Shown here: piece by piece, positions 52,797-61,537 of the stretch
Layout of the letters: each line of letters starts with the position of its first letter
Numbering within the stretch: position 1 is the stretch's first letter
NCBI RefSeq assembly: GCF_001905825.1
Contig: NZ_LIVV01000007.1
Span: 248,001 to 312,000 of the forward strand
Direction of reading: 5' to 3'
DNA length: 64,000 bases
Source of the DNA: Streptomyces sp. CB02009
Lineage (GTDB): Bacteria; Actinomycetota; Actinomycetes; Streptomycetales; Streptomycetaceae
Notes under the pieces: generated by a model
Told to the model about the DNA's origin: nothing
Database searches by the model: none
The model's input: the letters and a program-made list of their open reading frames with translations, nothing else
Position numbers and translations under genes: made by a program

Positions 52797-54910
52797 GCAC
52801 CATCACTCCCACCCGGCCCCCGCAGTCCGGGGAGCCCGTCGGCCGGCCGGCCGAGGCCGGACGCGTCGGCGGCGGACTGTTCGACCCGAAGCAGCTGGTC
52901 ACGTCCTTCCCGGACGCGATCAGGAAGCTCGACCCGCGGGTCATGGTCAAGTCGCCCGTGATGTTCGTGGTGTTGATCGGATCGGTCGTCACCACGGTGC
53001 TCGCGGTGAAGAACCCGGGGGACTGGTTCGGCTGGGCGATCACCGCCTGGCTGTGGCTGACCACGGTCTTCGCCAACCTGGCGGAGGCGGTCGCCGAGGG
53101 CCGCGGCAAGGCGCAGGCCGACACCCTGCGCAAGGCCAAGACCGACACCGTCGCCCGCCGGATCACCCCCACCGGCGAGGAGCAGGTGCCCGGCACCGAG
53201 CTGCGCGTCGGCGACCTGGTGGTCTGCGAGGCCGGAGACGTCATCCCCGGCGACGGTGACGTCGTCGAGGGCGTCGCGTCGGTCGACGAGTCCGCCATCA
53301 CCGGCGAGTCCGCTCCCGTGATCCGCGAGTCCGGTGGCGACCGCTGCGCCGTCACCGGCGGCACGAAGGTCCTGTCGGACCGTGTCGTCGTCAAGATCAC
53401 GACGAAGCCGGGCGAGACGTTCATCGACCGGATGATCAACCTGGTCGAGGGCGCGGCCCGGCAGAAGACCCCGAACGAGATCGCCCTCAACATCCTCCTG
53501 GCCTCGCTGACGATCGTCTTCCTGCTCGCGGTGGTGACGCTGAAGCCGTTCGCGATCTACGCCGGGGCCGACACGCAGACCTCGCTCATCGTCCTCACCG
53601 CCCTGCTCGTCTGCCTGATCCCCACCACGATCGGCGCGCTGCTCTCCGCGATCGGCATCGCCGGCATGGACCGGCTCGTGCAGCGCAACGTCCTCGCGAT
53701 GTCGGGCCGCGCGGTCGAGGCCGCCGGCGACGTCTCCACGCTGCTCCTCGACAAGACCGGCACCATCACCCTCGGCAACCGCCAGGCCTCCGAGTTCGTG
53801 CCGGTGGCCGGGACGACGGAGGCCGAGCTGGCCGACGCCGCCCAGCTCTCCTCCCTCGCGGACGAGACGCCCGAGGGCCGCTCGATCGTGGTCCTCGCCA
53901 AGGAGAAGTACGGCCTGCGCGAGCGCCACCAGGGCGAGCTGGCCGGCGCGGAGTGGATCGAGTTCACCGCCCAGACCCGGATGTCGGGCGTCGACCTCGT
54001 CGAGCACGGGGCCGGACGCAAGGTGCGCAAGGGCGCGACCGGTTCGGTCGTGGCATGGGTGAAGGAGCGGGGCGGCAGTGTCTCCGAGGACGCGCAGGCG
54101 CTCACGGACCGGATTTCCCAGGCTGGTGGCACGCCGCTGCTGGTGGCTCTGGAGGACGACAAGGGCGCGCGCGTCCTCGGGGTCATCCACCTGAAGGACG
54201 TGGTGAAGGAGGGCATGCGGGAGCGGTTCGACGAACTGCGCCGCATGGGCATCCGTACGGTCATGATCACGGGTGACAACCCGCTGACCGCGAAGGCGAT
54301 CGCCGAGGAGGCGGGGGTCGACGACTTCCTCGCCGAGGCCACGCCCGAGGACAAGATGGCCCTCATCAAGCGGGAGCAGGCGGGCGGCAAGCTCGTCGCG
54401 ATGACCGGTGACGGCACCAACGACGCCCCCGCGCTCGCGCAGGCCGACGTCGGCGTCGCGATGAACACGGGCACGTCGGCCGCGAAGGAGGCCGGCAACA
54501 TGGTCGACCTCGACTCCAACCCGACCAAGCTCATCGAGATCGTCGAGATCGGCAAGCAACTCCTCATCACGCGGGGCGCCTTGACGACCTTCTCGATCGC
54601 CAACGACGTGGCCAAGTACTTCGCGATCATCCCCGCGATGTTCGCCGTCGCCTATCCGTCGCTGGACAAGCTCAACATCATGGGGCTGACCTCGCCCGAG
54701 TCCGCGATCCTCTCGGCCGTCGTCTTCAACGCGCTGATCATCGTCGCGCTCGTCCCGCTCGCCCTCAAGGGCGTCCGCTACCGGCCCTCCAGCGCCGACT
54801 CGATGCTCCGGCGCAACCTCGGGATCTACGGACTCGGCGGCCTGATCGCCCCGTTCATCGGCATCAAGATCATCGACGTCCTCATCTCCCTCATCCCCGG
54901 AATCGGCTGA
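52793..54910 (+). CDS. kdpB: Potassium-transporting ATPase ATP-binding subunit B
   Basis: A 705-residue P-type ATPase of class IA. Motifs: actuator TGES in SAITGESAPVI, phosphorylation site LLLDKTGTITLG (Asp320), hinge GDGTNDAPALA. The N-terminal 30 residues are a variable Pro/Gly extension. With KdpA, KdpC and KdpF it imports potassium at low external levels. Confidence 0.97.
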   Translation: MSTITPTRPPQSGEPVGRPAEAGRVGGGLFDPKQLVTSFPDAIRKLDPRVMVKSPVMFVVLIGSVVTTVLAVKNPGDWFGWAITAWLWLTTVFANLAEAVAEGRGKAQADTLRKAKTDTVARRITPTGEEQVPGTELRVGDLVVCEAGDVIPGDGDVVEGVASVDESAITGESAPVIRESGGDRCAVTGGTKVLSDRVVVKITTKPGETFIDRMINLVEGAARQKTPNEIALNILLASLTIVFLLAVVTLKPFAIYAGADTQTSLIVLTALLVCLIPTTIGALLSAIGIAGMDRLVQRNVLAMSGRAVEAAGDVSTLLLDKTGTITLGNRQASEFVPVAGTTEAELADAAQLSSLADETPEGRSIVVLAKEKYGLRERHQGELAGAEWIEFTAQTRMSGVDLVEHGAGRKVRKGATGSVVAWVKERGGSVSEDAQALTDRISQAGGTPLLVALEDDKGARVLGVIHLKDVVKEGMRERFDELRRMGIRTVMITGDNPLTAKAIAEEAGVDDFLAEATPEDKMALIKREQAGGKLVAMTGDGTNDAPALAQADVGVAMNTGTSAAKEAGNMVDLDSNPTKLIEIVEIGKQLLITRGALTTFSIANDVAKYFAIIPAMFAVAYPSLDKLNIMGLTSPESAILSAVVFNALIIVALVPLALKGVRYRPSSADSMLRRNLGIYGLGGLIAPFIGIKIIDVLISLIPGIG

Positions 54911-54915
54911 CCACG

Positions 54916-55590
54916 ATGAACAACTCCGCAGCGAACACCGGCCGCGTGCTCTGGGCGGGCCTGCGCGCCCTCCTCGTCCTCACCGTCGTGTGCGGCGTCC
55001 TCTACCCGCTGGCCGTCACCGGGATCGCCCAGGTGGCCTTCCCCGGCAAGGCGAACGGCTCCGAGGTCACCGACGCGAGCGGCAGGGTCGTCGGCTCCGC
55101 ACTCATCGGCCAGACCTACAACCTCCCGCTCAAGGAGGGCGAGGAGACGCCGACCCCGGACCTGAAGTGGTTCCAGCCGCGCCCCTCCAACGGCCTGGGC
55201 ACCAACAGCGTCAACACCCGGTACTCGATCATCCTCTCCGGCGCCACCAACCGCTCCGGCGACAACGAGGACCTGATCACCTGGGTCAAGGACGCCAAGG
55301 CCGCCGTCGTCAAGGACAACTCGACGGCCGACCACAAGGTCAAGCCGTCGGACGTCCCCGCCGACGCCGTCACCTCCTCCGGCTCCGGCCTCGACCCGCA
55401 CATCTCCCCGGAGTACGCGAAGCTCCAGGTCCACCGGATCGCCGAGAGGAACCACCTCACCGTCGCCCAGGTCGACAAGCTCGTCGCCGACCACACCGAC
55501 GGCCGCATCCTCGGCTTCGTCGGCGAACCCCGCGTCAACGTCCTCCAGCTGAACATCGCCCTCAAGCAGCTGGTGGCGACGCGGGGCTGA
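54916..55590 (+). CDS. kdpC: Potassium-transporting ATPase subunit C
   Basis: A 224-residue protein with one N-terminal helix (GLRALLVLTVVCGVLYPLAVTG, here trimmed by 2 at each side as the core) and an extracytoplasmic domain with GSALIGQ, FQPRPS and SGSGLDPHISP motifs typical of KdpC. Starts 5 bases after kdpB. The last 29 bases overlap the convergent AlkZ-like gene. KdpD/KdpE are not within the window. Confidence 0.95.
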   Translation: MNNSAANTGRVLWAGLRALLVLTVVCGVLYPLAVTGIAQVAFPGKANGSEVTDASGRVVGSALIGQTYNLPLKEGEETPTPDLKWFQPRPSNGLGTNSVNTRYSIILSGATNRSGDNEDLITWVKDAKAAVVKDNSTADHKVKPSDVPADAVTSSGSGLDPHISPEYAKLQVHRIAERNHLTVAQVDKLVADHTDGRILGFVGEPRVNVLQLNIALKQLVATRG

Positions 55591-56737
55591 GCCCCGGCAG
55601 CACCCGGGTCTCCACCGCGGGCAGCCCCTTGACCCACCAGTGGTCGTACCGGCTGTACACACGACGGTCGCGCGCCCCGAGGAAACCGTCGAGCGCCTCG
55701 GCCTCCTCCGCCAGCTCCGCCCAGACCCGGGCGGGCAGCGGGTGGAAGGCCGAGGCCTCGATGCCCCCCTCGACGGGACGCCAGACCCCCGCCACGTACC
55801 CGTCGACGAGCAGCGTCGGCAGCGTGTCGCCGTTCACGCGGATCACGTGCCTGCGGTACTCGGCCGGGATGACACGGCTGCGGTCCGCATAGGCCAGCAG
55901 GATGCTGTCCCACATCGCGAGGAGCCGGGGCGGCGCCGGGACGTCCTCGCCGGGCAGGGGCGCCCCGGGCACGTCGTACAGCAGCACCCCGCCCGGCCCC
56001 TCCGTCTGCTCCAGCTCGCCCTCGACCAGCCGCACGGCCTCGCGCACCTTCCCCCGCGGCGCCAGCGTGAACTGCGCCATGTCCGCGACGGACGCCGGCC
56101 CGAAGCCCTCCAGATAGCGCCGGATCAGGACGGCGAGCCCCGCCGTCGCCGCGTCCGGATCGCCGAGCACCGGCAGCGGCGCCGTCGCCGTCACGAACGA
56201 CTGCGCCGCCCCGAACGACCACGGCGGCCCCGTCGGCGCGTGCCACAGCGGCGCGTACTGCCGCATCATCCGCCACACCACGGCCTCCACCGGCCCGCCC
56301 CGCGCCGCTTCGAGGCGCTCCCGCATCTGCGCCCCGCTCCTGGCCTCCCCGGCGTAGTCGAGGAGCGCGGGCAGCAGGGCGTCGGCGTCGTCGGCGGTGA
56401 ACCCCGCCGCCTTGTACCGGGGGTCGTGGAGCCGCGAACCGCGCAGGGTCGGCTCCATGGCCTCGCGGAAGGGCCGGTAGTCCTCGGCGTGCACCAGGTG
56501 CAGCGTGAGCCGCATCAGCGTCGACCTGACCAACTCGAAGTCCGCCACGGCCTCGTCGAGCCGCGCGGGATCGAAGCCGGCGACGCGGTTCCACAACGCC
56601 ACGTAGGGCGAGCCCGGTTGCTGCGCCTGCAGCGCCACCACCCGGCGCACGGCGTCCCCGACACCGATCGGCTCCCGGTCGAGGAGGAGCTGCCGGGCGA
56701 GAGTGGAGCGGTTGAGGGCGCGCGCGGTGATCACCAT
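55562..56737 (-). CDS. AlkZ-like winged-helix DNA glycosylase (HTH_42 family)
   Basis: A 391-residue protein of the HTH_42 (PF06224) family: tandem winged-helix domains and a C-terminal beta-barrel (WDSILLAYADRSRVIPAEYR and VDGYVAGVWR). The N-terminal segment ALQAQQPGSPYVALWNR carries Gln37 and Gln39, the same numbers as the catalytic Q-x-Q of AlkZ, the azinomycin-resistance glycosylase. That motif separates AlkZ from YcaQ (QxD). It may unhook alkylated bases or crosslinks. GGGGAGGA lies upstream of ATG 56737. Activity is inferred from this motif only. Confidence 0.8.
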   Translation of the reverse strand: MVITARALNRSTLARQLLLDREPIGVGDAVRRVVALQAQQPGSPYVALWNRVAGFDPARLDEAVADFELVRSTLMRLTLHLVHAEDYRPFREAMEPTLRGSRLHDPRYKAAGFTADDADALLPALLDYAGEARSGAQMRERLEAARGGPVEAVVWRMMRQYAPLWHAPTGPPWSFGAAQSFVTATAPLPVLGDPDAATAGLAVLIRRYLEGFGPASVADMAQFTLAPRGKVREAVRLVEGELEQTEGPGGVLLYDVPGAPLPGEDVPAPPRLLAMWDSILLAYADRSRVIPAEYRRHVIRVNGDTLPTLLVDGYVAGVWRPVEGGIEASAFHPLPARVWAELAEEAEALDGFLGARDRRVYSRYDHWWVKGLPAVETRVLPGLSPASPPAA

Positions 56738-56771
56738 GGCGCGATTGTCCTCCCCGGTACCGACACACGGG

Positions 56772-56843
56772 GGCCGGAGTCATTCGTTCACCGGGGGCCG
56801 GAGTCGTGCGTTCACCGACGGCCGGAGTCGTGCGTTCACCGAC
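56772..56843 (+). repeat. Three tandem 24-bp repeats upstream of the phytase-like gene
   Basis: Units at 56772, 56796 and 56820 share GGCCGGAGTC and CGTTCACCG; units two and three are identical and unit one differs at 4 positions. The array ends 102 bases before the phytase-like gene and starts 34 bases before the divergent AlkZ-like gene, so it may be a regulatory array for either one. Confidence 0.75.
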
Positions 56844-56945
56844 GGCTCGCCCCGATGTCGCCCACCCGACGCCCACCGTTGTGGCCGGAATTGGACCATG
56901 AGGCGCCTTCACGGGCGCCATTCCATGTGTGCAAAGGGAGTTCAG

Positions 56946-58283
56946 ATGAATCCGCGCCTCATGCGCCGGCCCGCCGTCGTGGTCCTTCCGCTGTCCGCCG
57001 CGCTCGCCCTGACGGTGGTCATGGGGACGGCCGAGGCGGAGCCGGCGCGGCACGGTTCCGCCGCCCGGGTCGTCTCCACCTCGACCCTGCCGGACATCCC
57101 GCTGGCCGCCTTCAGCAACCGCCTGCTGCCCGGCAGCGTCGACGACGACCGGGACGTCGACCTGGGCGGCATCGGCAGCGACCTGTACCCGGCCGAGCGG
57201 CGCGGCGAGTACTGGACGGTCACCGACCGGGGCCCCAACGGCCAGATAGCCGTCGGCAAGGACAAGCGCCGCACCTTCCCGGTGCCCGGCTTCGACCCGG
57301 CGATCGTCAAGGTCCGCGCGACCGGTGGCCGGATCCAGGTGTTGAAGTCCCTCCCGATCACCACCGCCTCCGGCGCCCCCGTCACCGGCCTGCCCAACCA
57401 GCCGGGCCGCGACGAGGCCCCGTACAACCACGACGCCACGACCCCGCTCGCGTACAACGCGAACGGCCTCGACACCGAGGGCCTCGTCAGGGACCGGGAC
57501 GGCAGCTTCTGGCTGGTGGACGAGTACGGCCCCTCGCTGGTGCACGTCTCCGCCACGGGCCGGGTCCTCGCCCGCCACGTCCCCCGGGGGCTCGCCCTGA
57601 CCGGCGCCGACTACCCGGTGATCGAGTCGCTCCCGTCGATCTTCCTCAAGCGCAAGATCAACCGCGGCTTCGAGGGCCTGGCGCTGCTCCCCGACGGCGA
57701 CCTGGTGATGGCGCTGCAGAGCCCGCTGCTCAACCCGGACAAGGCCGCCGGAGAGGACTCCCGCACCACCCGCCTGCTGCGCTTCTCGACCCGCACGAAC
57801 CGGGTCACCGCGGAGTACGCGTACCGCTTCGACCCGGTGGGCGTCGTGGAGCCGGGCCAGACGAAGACGTCGGAGCTGAAGATCTCCTCGGTCGTGGCCC
57901 TGGGCGGCGACCGCCTGCTGGTCCAGGAGCGCACGGACAAGGCCTCCCGCGTCTACGAGGTACGGCTCCGCCGCGGCGCCGACATCCTCGGCTCCCCGTG
58001 GGACACGACCGCGAGCCCGACCCTGGAGCAGCTCGACGACGAGGCGTCCGCAGCCGCCCCGGTCCTGGCGAAGCGCCTGGTGGTCGACCTCAACACGGTC
58101 GCAGGCGTCCCCGGCAAGATCGAGGGCATCGCGGTGGAGGGCTCCTCGACCCTGGTCCTCCTCAACGACAACGACTTCGGCATGACGGACGGCCCGGAGG
58201 CCTTCGACGCGAACGGACGCCTGGTCGACAGCGACGTGGAGACCACGCTGGTCCGCGTCCGGCTGCCGCAGCGACTGCGCTGA
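56946..58283 (+). CDS. Secreted phytase-like esterase-activity protein
   Basis: Start at ATG 56946 after AAGGGAG; 445 residues. A signal peptide (residues 1-32, ending AEAEPA) leads to a six-bladed-propeller-type phytase-like domain (PF13449): DLGGIGSDLY, WTVTDRGPNG, DTEGLVRDRDGSFWLVDEYG and GIAVEGSSTLVLLNDNDFG. Family members are secreted esterases or phosphatases of unclear substrate. Monocistronic, with tandem repeats upstream. The 137 bases after it are low-complexity GC-rich sequence. Confidence 0.85.
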   Translation: MNPRLMRRPAVVVLPLSAALALTVVMGTAEAEPARHGSAARVVSTSTLPDIPLAAFSNRLLPGSVDDDRDVDLGGIGSDLYPAERRGEYWTVTDRGPNGQIAVGKDKRRTFPVPGFDPAIVKVRATGGRIQVLKSLPITTASGAPVTGLPNQPGRDEAPYNHDATTPLAYNANGLDTEGLVRDRDGSFWLVDEYGPSLVHVSATGRVLARHVPRGLALTGADYPVIESLPSIFLKRKINRGFEGLALLPDGDLVMALQSPLLNPDKAAGEDSRTTRLLRFSTRTNRVTAEYAYRFDPVGVVEPGQTKTSELKISSVVALGGDRLLVQERTDKASRVYEVRLRRGADILGSPWDTTASPTLEQLDDEASAAAPVLAKRLVVDLNTVAGVPGKIEGIAVEGSSTLVLLNDNDFGMTDGPEAFDANGRLVDSDVETTLVRVRLPQRLR

Positions 58284-58420
58284 GGCGGCGGGGCGGCGGG
58301 GGCGTCAGGGCTTCGGGGCGCGGGGCGCTGGTCGGCCGGGGCGTCGGGGGCGCGCGGGCGCTGGTCGGCTGGTCGGCCGGGGCGCTGGGGCGTCGACGTG
58401 CACAGCACGTCGGGGCGGCG

Positions 58421-59269
58421 CTACGCGGGCCGCGTGGACGTGAGGACGCCGACCTTGTCGATGCGGTGCTCGGGGTTGTGCTGGGCGTCGCGCCAGAAGT
58501 TGCCCGCGGCGTTGTCCTCGGGGGTCGCGCAGGTGGAGAGCGTGATCATGGCCCGGGTGGGCTTCTCGCCCGGCTCGCCCGGCACGGCCGCCCGCTGCTC
58601 GGCGAGCGAGCGGGCCGAGCGGAAGGACGTGGTCCGGGTCTCGACGATCTCGTACGTGTAGACGGTGCCGTCGGCGGTGACGCGGACCTCGTCCCCCACC
58701 TCGACGGAGGGCAGGTCACGCAGGGGTCCGCCGGCGGAGAGCCGGTGGGCGGTCACCAGGTAGTTGCCGACCTCGCCCGGGCCCACCCCGCCGCGCTTGC
58801 CGTGAGGGCTCGCGGCGACCCCGCGGTCCTGGATCCGGGTGCCCGCGCGGTCGTCGGTCGTCCCCTCGTACGGCAGGACGTCGAGGTCCTCGACACCGAT
58901 CGAGGGGATGGAGATCTCGGCGGCGACCGGCCCGCGGGGCGAGGGGGCCGCCGAGGTGGACGGCGCGGGGGTGGGTGTCGGGGGAGGGGCGGCGACCGGG
59001 GGAGCGAGCGACACGGGGCCGGGCGCGCCGGTGGCGGTGCCGGTCGTGCTGGCGGTGGTGCTGGTCGTGCTGGCGGTGGTGGCGGTGCTGGCACTCGTAC
59101 GGGCACCGGCCCCAGCACCGGCCCCGGCGCTGTCGGTGCCCGCGCAACCGGCCGACGCGGTGAAGCCCACGACGAGGGCGGCGGCCACGCCGACCAGAGC
59201 CGAGCGCGACCCTCGGCCGCGACTCCGCGCCTTCCCCGGGGACCCAGACACACCACGCACGGCACCCAT
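58421..59269 (-). CDS. Sortase-family transpeptidase (class E/F-like)
   Basis: I take ATG 59269 (282 residues); the ribosome-binding site is weak. The N-terminus is basic with a hydrophobic segment (SALVGVAAALVVGF) that anchors the enzyme outside the membrane. A long Ser/Thr/Ala then Pro-rich linker (about 40-100) follows. Catalytic residues are His175 in VTAHRLS, Cys247 in ITLSTCAT and a C-terminal Arg in NPEHRIDKVG. Sortases attach surface proteins to the cell wall. No sortase substrate gene is adjacent. The linker runs STASTTSTT-type repeats. Confidence 0.87.
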   Translation of the reverse strand: MGAVRGVSGSPGKARSRGRGSRSALVGVAAALVVGFTASAGCAGTDSAGAGAGAGARTSASTATTASTTSTTASTTGTATGAPGPVSLAPPVAAPPPTPTPAPSTSAAPSPRGPVAAEISIPSIGVEDLDVLPYEGTTDDRAGTRIQDRGVAASPHGKRGGVGPGEVGNYLVTAHRLSAGGPLRDLPSVEVGDEVRVTADGTVYTYEIVETRTTSFRSARSLAEQRAAVPGEPGEKPTRAMITLSTCATPEDNAAGNFWRDAQHNPEHRIDKVGVLTSTRPA

Positions 59270-59418
59270 ACCCCAAGAATGACCCACCTTCCGGGCCGGG
59301 GCACCCACGGAGGAGTCATCCACCCGCGGAAGGCCTCCGGCGTCAGGGCCCGGCTGCAGCCCGGTCGGCCCGGTCGGGTCACTGGGCTCACGGGGCTCGG
59401 TCGGCCTGTCCGGCCCGG

Positions 59419-60678
59419 TCAGCCCACCGCTTCCGCGGCGACGGCCGGCTGCGGCCGGGTCCGGACGCCCCACCGGGCCAGCGCGGGCCCGGCCGCGCCC
59501 AGGGCCGCGAAGAAGGCCGCGAGGACCAGCCAGCCCGCCGTGCCGAGGCCGAGCACCACCGTGGTCAGGATCGCGGGGGCCAGGGCCTGGCCCGCCCTGA
59601 AGCCGAGGCCGAGGAGGCCCTGGTACTGGCCCTGGGCGTGGTCGGGCGCGAGGCCGAAGCCCAGGGCGAAGCCCGCCGAGGACTCCCAGATCTCCCCGAG
59701 GCTGTGGACGAAGATTGCCGCGACGAGCAGCCCCGCCGCCGCCCAGACCGGGGTGTACGCCGCCAGCGCCATCATCGGGCAGCTGACGAGGAAGAGCAGA
59801 CCGGCGTTGCGGAACGCCCGGCCGCCGTCGTGCGGCGTCTCGATGCGGGAGCCGATCCTGGTCTGCAGGAGGACGCAGAAGGCCGCGTTGACGGCGAACA
59901 CCGCCGCCACCGTCCAGCGCGGCGCCTCGGTGTGCTGGGCGATCCAGATCGGCAGGAGCAGGGACACCACCGAGTACTGCAGCCCCATGGCCCCGTACAG
60001 GGCGGTGAACGTCAGGTACGGGCGGTCCGAGAAGGCCGCGCGGCGGCGCTCCCGCGGCGGTGCCGGCAGCGGTGGGTAGTTCGGCAGCAGGAACAGGAGC
60101 AGCGCGCACAGGGCGAAGCTCGACGCGTTGCCGAGGATCAGGGCGAGGTAGGCGCCGCGGGTGTCCGCCGCCACCGCAAGACCGGAACCGACCGTTCCGA
60201 AGATGACGCCCAGGTTGACGAAGGTGCGCAGCTTCGCCCGGAACAGGGCCGGGCGTTCGGTCCCGACCCGGGCCACCAGCGCGCCCCAGGCCGCTCCGCC
60301 GGCCGCCGCGGCGATCTGGTCGAGCGTCGCGAGGACGGTCAGCGCGGTCCAGCTCTCGACGAGCACGAGGGCCGACATCGCCACTGCCTGGACCGCGAGG
60401 GACAGCATCATGATCGTGCGGGCGCCGCGCCGGTCGGCGAGGTGGCCTCCGGGGATCCCCGCGAACAGGCCGATCAGTCCGGCGACGGTGAGCGCGGCCC
60501 CGACCTGCGCCGCCGGCAGTCCGACGACCAGGGTGAAGTAGAGCGCGGACGCCGCGTTGAAGAGCCCGTTCCCGACCCGGTTGACGAAGCTGGCGGCGAT
60601 CAGCACGCGCTCCGGCCCGTTGTCTCCCGCCACGCGGGCCAGGCGGGCTATTCGGCCGTCCGGGCTGCTCTTGATCAT
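59419..60678 (-). CDS. MFS transporter
   Basis: A 419-residue protein with 12 predicted helices. The MFS motif A between helices 2 and 3 reads GGHLADRRGARTIM, and a similar loop occurs in the second half. The shape is that of DHA-type drug exporters. Start MIKSSPDGRIARLARVAG at 60678 has little ribosome-binding signal. It lies in the same orientation as the kinase gene upstream, 10 bases apart, so they may form an operon. Confidence 0.88.
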   Translation of the reverse strand: MIKSSPDGRIARLARVAGDNGPERVLIAASFVNRVGNGLFNAASALYFTLVVGLPAAQVGAALTVAGLIGLFAGIPGGHLADRRGARTIMMLSLAVQAVAMSALVLVESWTALTVLATLDQIAAAAGGAAWGALVARVGTERPALFRAKLRTFVNLGVIFGTVGSGLAVAADTRGAYLALILGNASSFALCALLLFLLPNYPPLPAPPRERRRAAFSDRPYLTFTALYGAMGLQYSVVSLLLPIWIAQHTEAPRWTVAAVFAVNAAFCVLLQTRIGSRIETPHDGGRAFRNAGLLFLVSCPMMALAAYTPVWAAAGLLVAAIFVHSLGEIWESSAGFALGFGLAPDHAQGQYQGLLGLGFRAGQALAPAILTTVVLGLGTAGWLVLAAFFAALGAAGPALARWGVRTRPQPAVAAEAVG

Positions 60679-60688
60679 GAGCCGCAGG

Positions 60689-61324
60689 CTAGCAGCGGCC
60701 GCGGAGGGGGGACGGCGGCTCCTGTGCGACGGCTTCGCCCCGCCGCACGACGCGGTCGGCCAGGTCCTCCCACGGACGCGGAGCGACCACCGGCACGCCG
60801 GCCTCGCGCGCCCGCGCGGCGAGCCATCGGCCGTACAGCACGCTGACGCGGGCGCGATGGTGCTGCGGCCCGGCCTCCGGCTCCCGGCGCAGGTAGTTGG
60901 CCGTCACCCGCGCCTCGTCGTCCTCGTGGAGGAGGACGCCGCGGACCGGGCCTCCGGGGGTCACGACGCGGGGCAGGAGGTAGTCCCCCTCCAGGATCAC
61001 CGGGGTGTCGGTGCCCAGGTGGTTGGCCACCACCGCCCCGACCGCCGGGGCCAGTGCCTCGGCGATCGCGATCTGCCGCTCGACGACCGACTCGGGCGCC
61101 CGGCGAGCGGCTTCCGGGTGCGTGCGCCAGTAGTGAACCTCCGGCAGGTGCTCGGGCCGCGTCACCGCGAGCAGCGCCTCCACGATGTCGTCGACCTCCA
61201 CGACGGGGACGCCGTAGCGCCGGGCCAGTGCGCGCGCGACACCGGTCTTGCCCATTCCCGAGGCACCCCCGACGACGAACACCCGCCAGTCGGGACGCTC
61301 CCGCGCCTCCCTCGTACCGTTCAC
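60689..61324 (-). CDS. P-loop kinase-like ATP-binding protein
   Basis: GTG 61324 with GAGGAGGG upstream; 211 residues. Walker A is GGASGMGKT near residue 20, the adjacent segment VVEVDDIVEALL resembles the acceptor site of shikimate/2-phosphoglycerate kinases, and an Arg-rich lid (EDDEARVTANYLRREPEAG) follows. It looks like a small-molecule kinase with unknown substrate. It precedes the MFS gene by 10 bases. Confidence 0.8.
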   Translation of the reverse strand: MNGTREARERPDWRVFVVGGASGMGKTGVARALARRYGVPVVEVDDIVEALLAVTRPEHLPEVHYWRTHPEAARRAPESVVERQIAIAEALAPAVGAVVANHLGTDTPVILEGDYLLPRVVTPGGPVRGVLLHEDDEARVTANYLRREPEAGPQHHRARVSVLYGRWLAARAREAGVPVVAPRPWEDLADRVVRRGEAVAQEPPSPLRGRC

Positions 61325-61537
61325 GAGCCCTCCTCCTCGGCCGCGGACACCCACGAGCGCACCGGTGACGACGTGGAAAAACACGATGGCCCGAACGCAC
61401 GGGATGCCCCAGGCTGGGCCCGATCACCCGTGCGACTCTCCCGAGCCGCTCCGCCCTGCCCAGTCCCACCCCACGCCGCCCGCCCCGCCCGCACACAGGC
61501 AACAACCGACAGAGCCATCCTCACCGAGGAGTCACCC

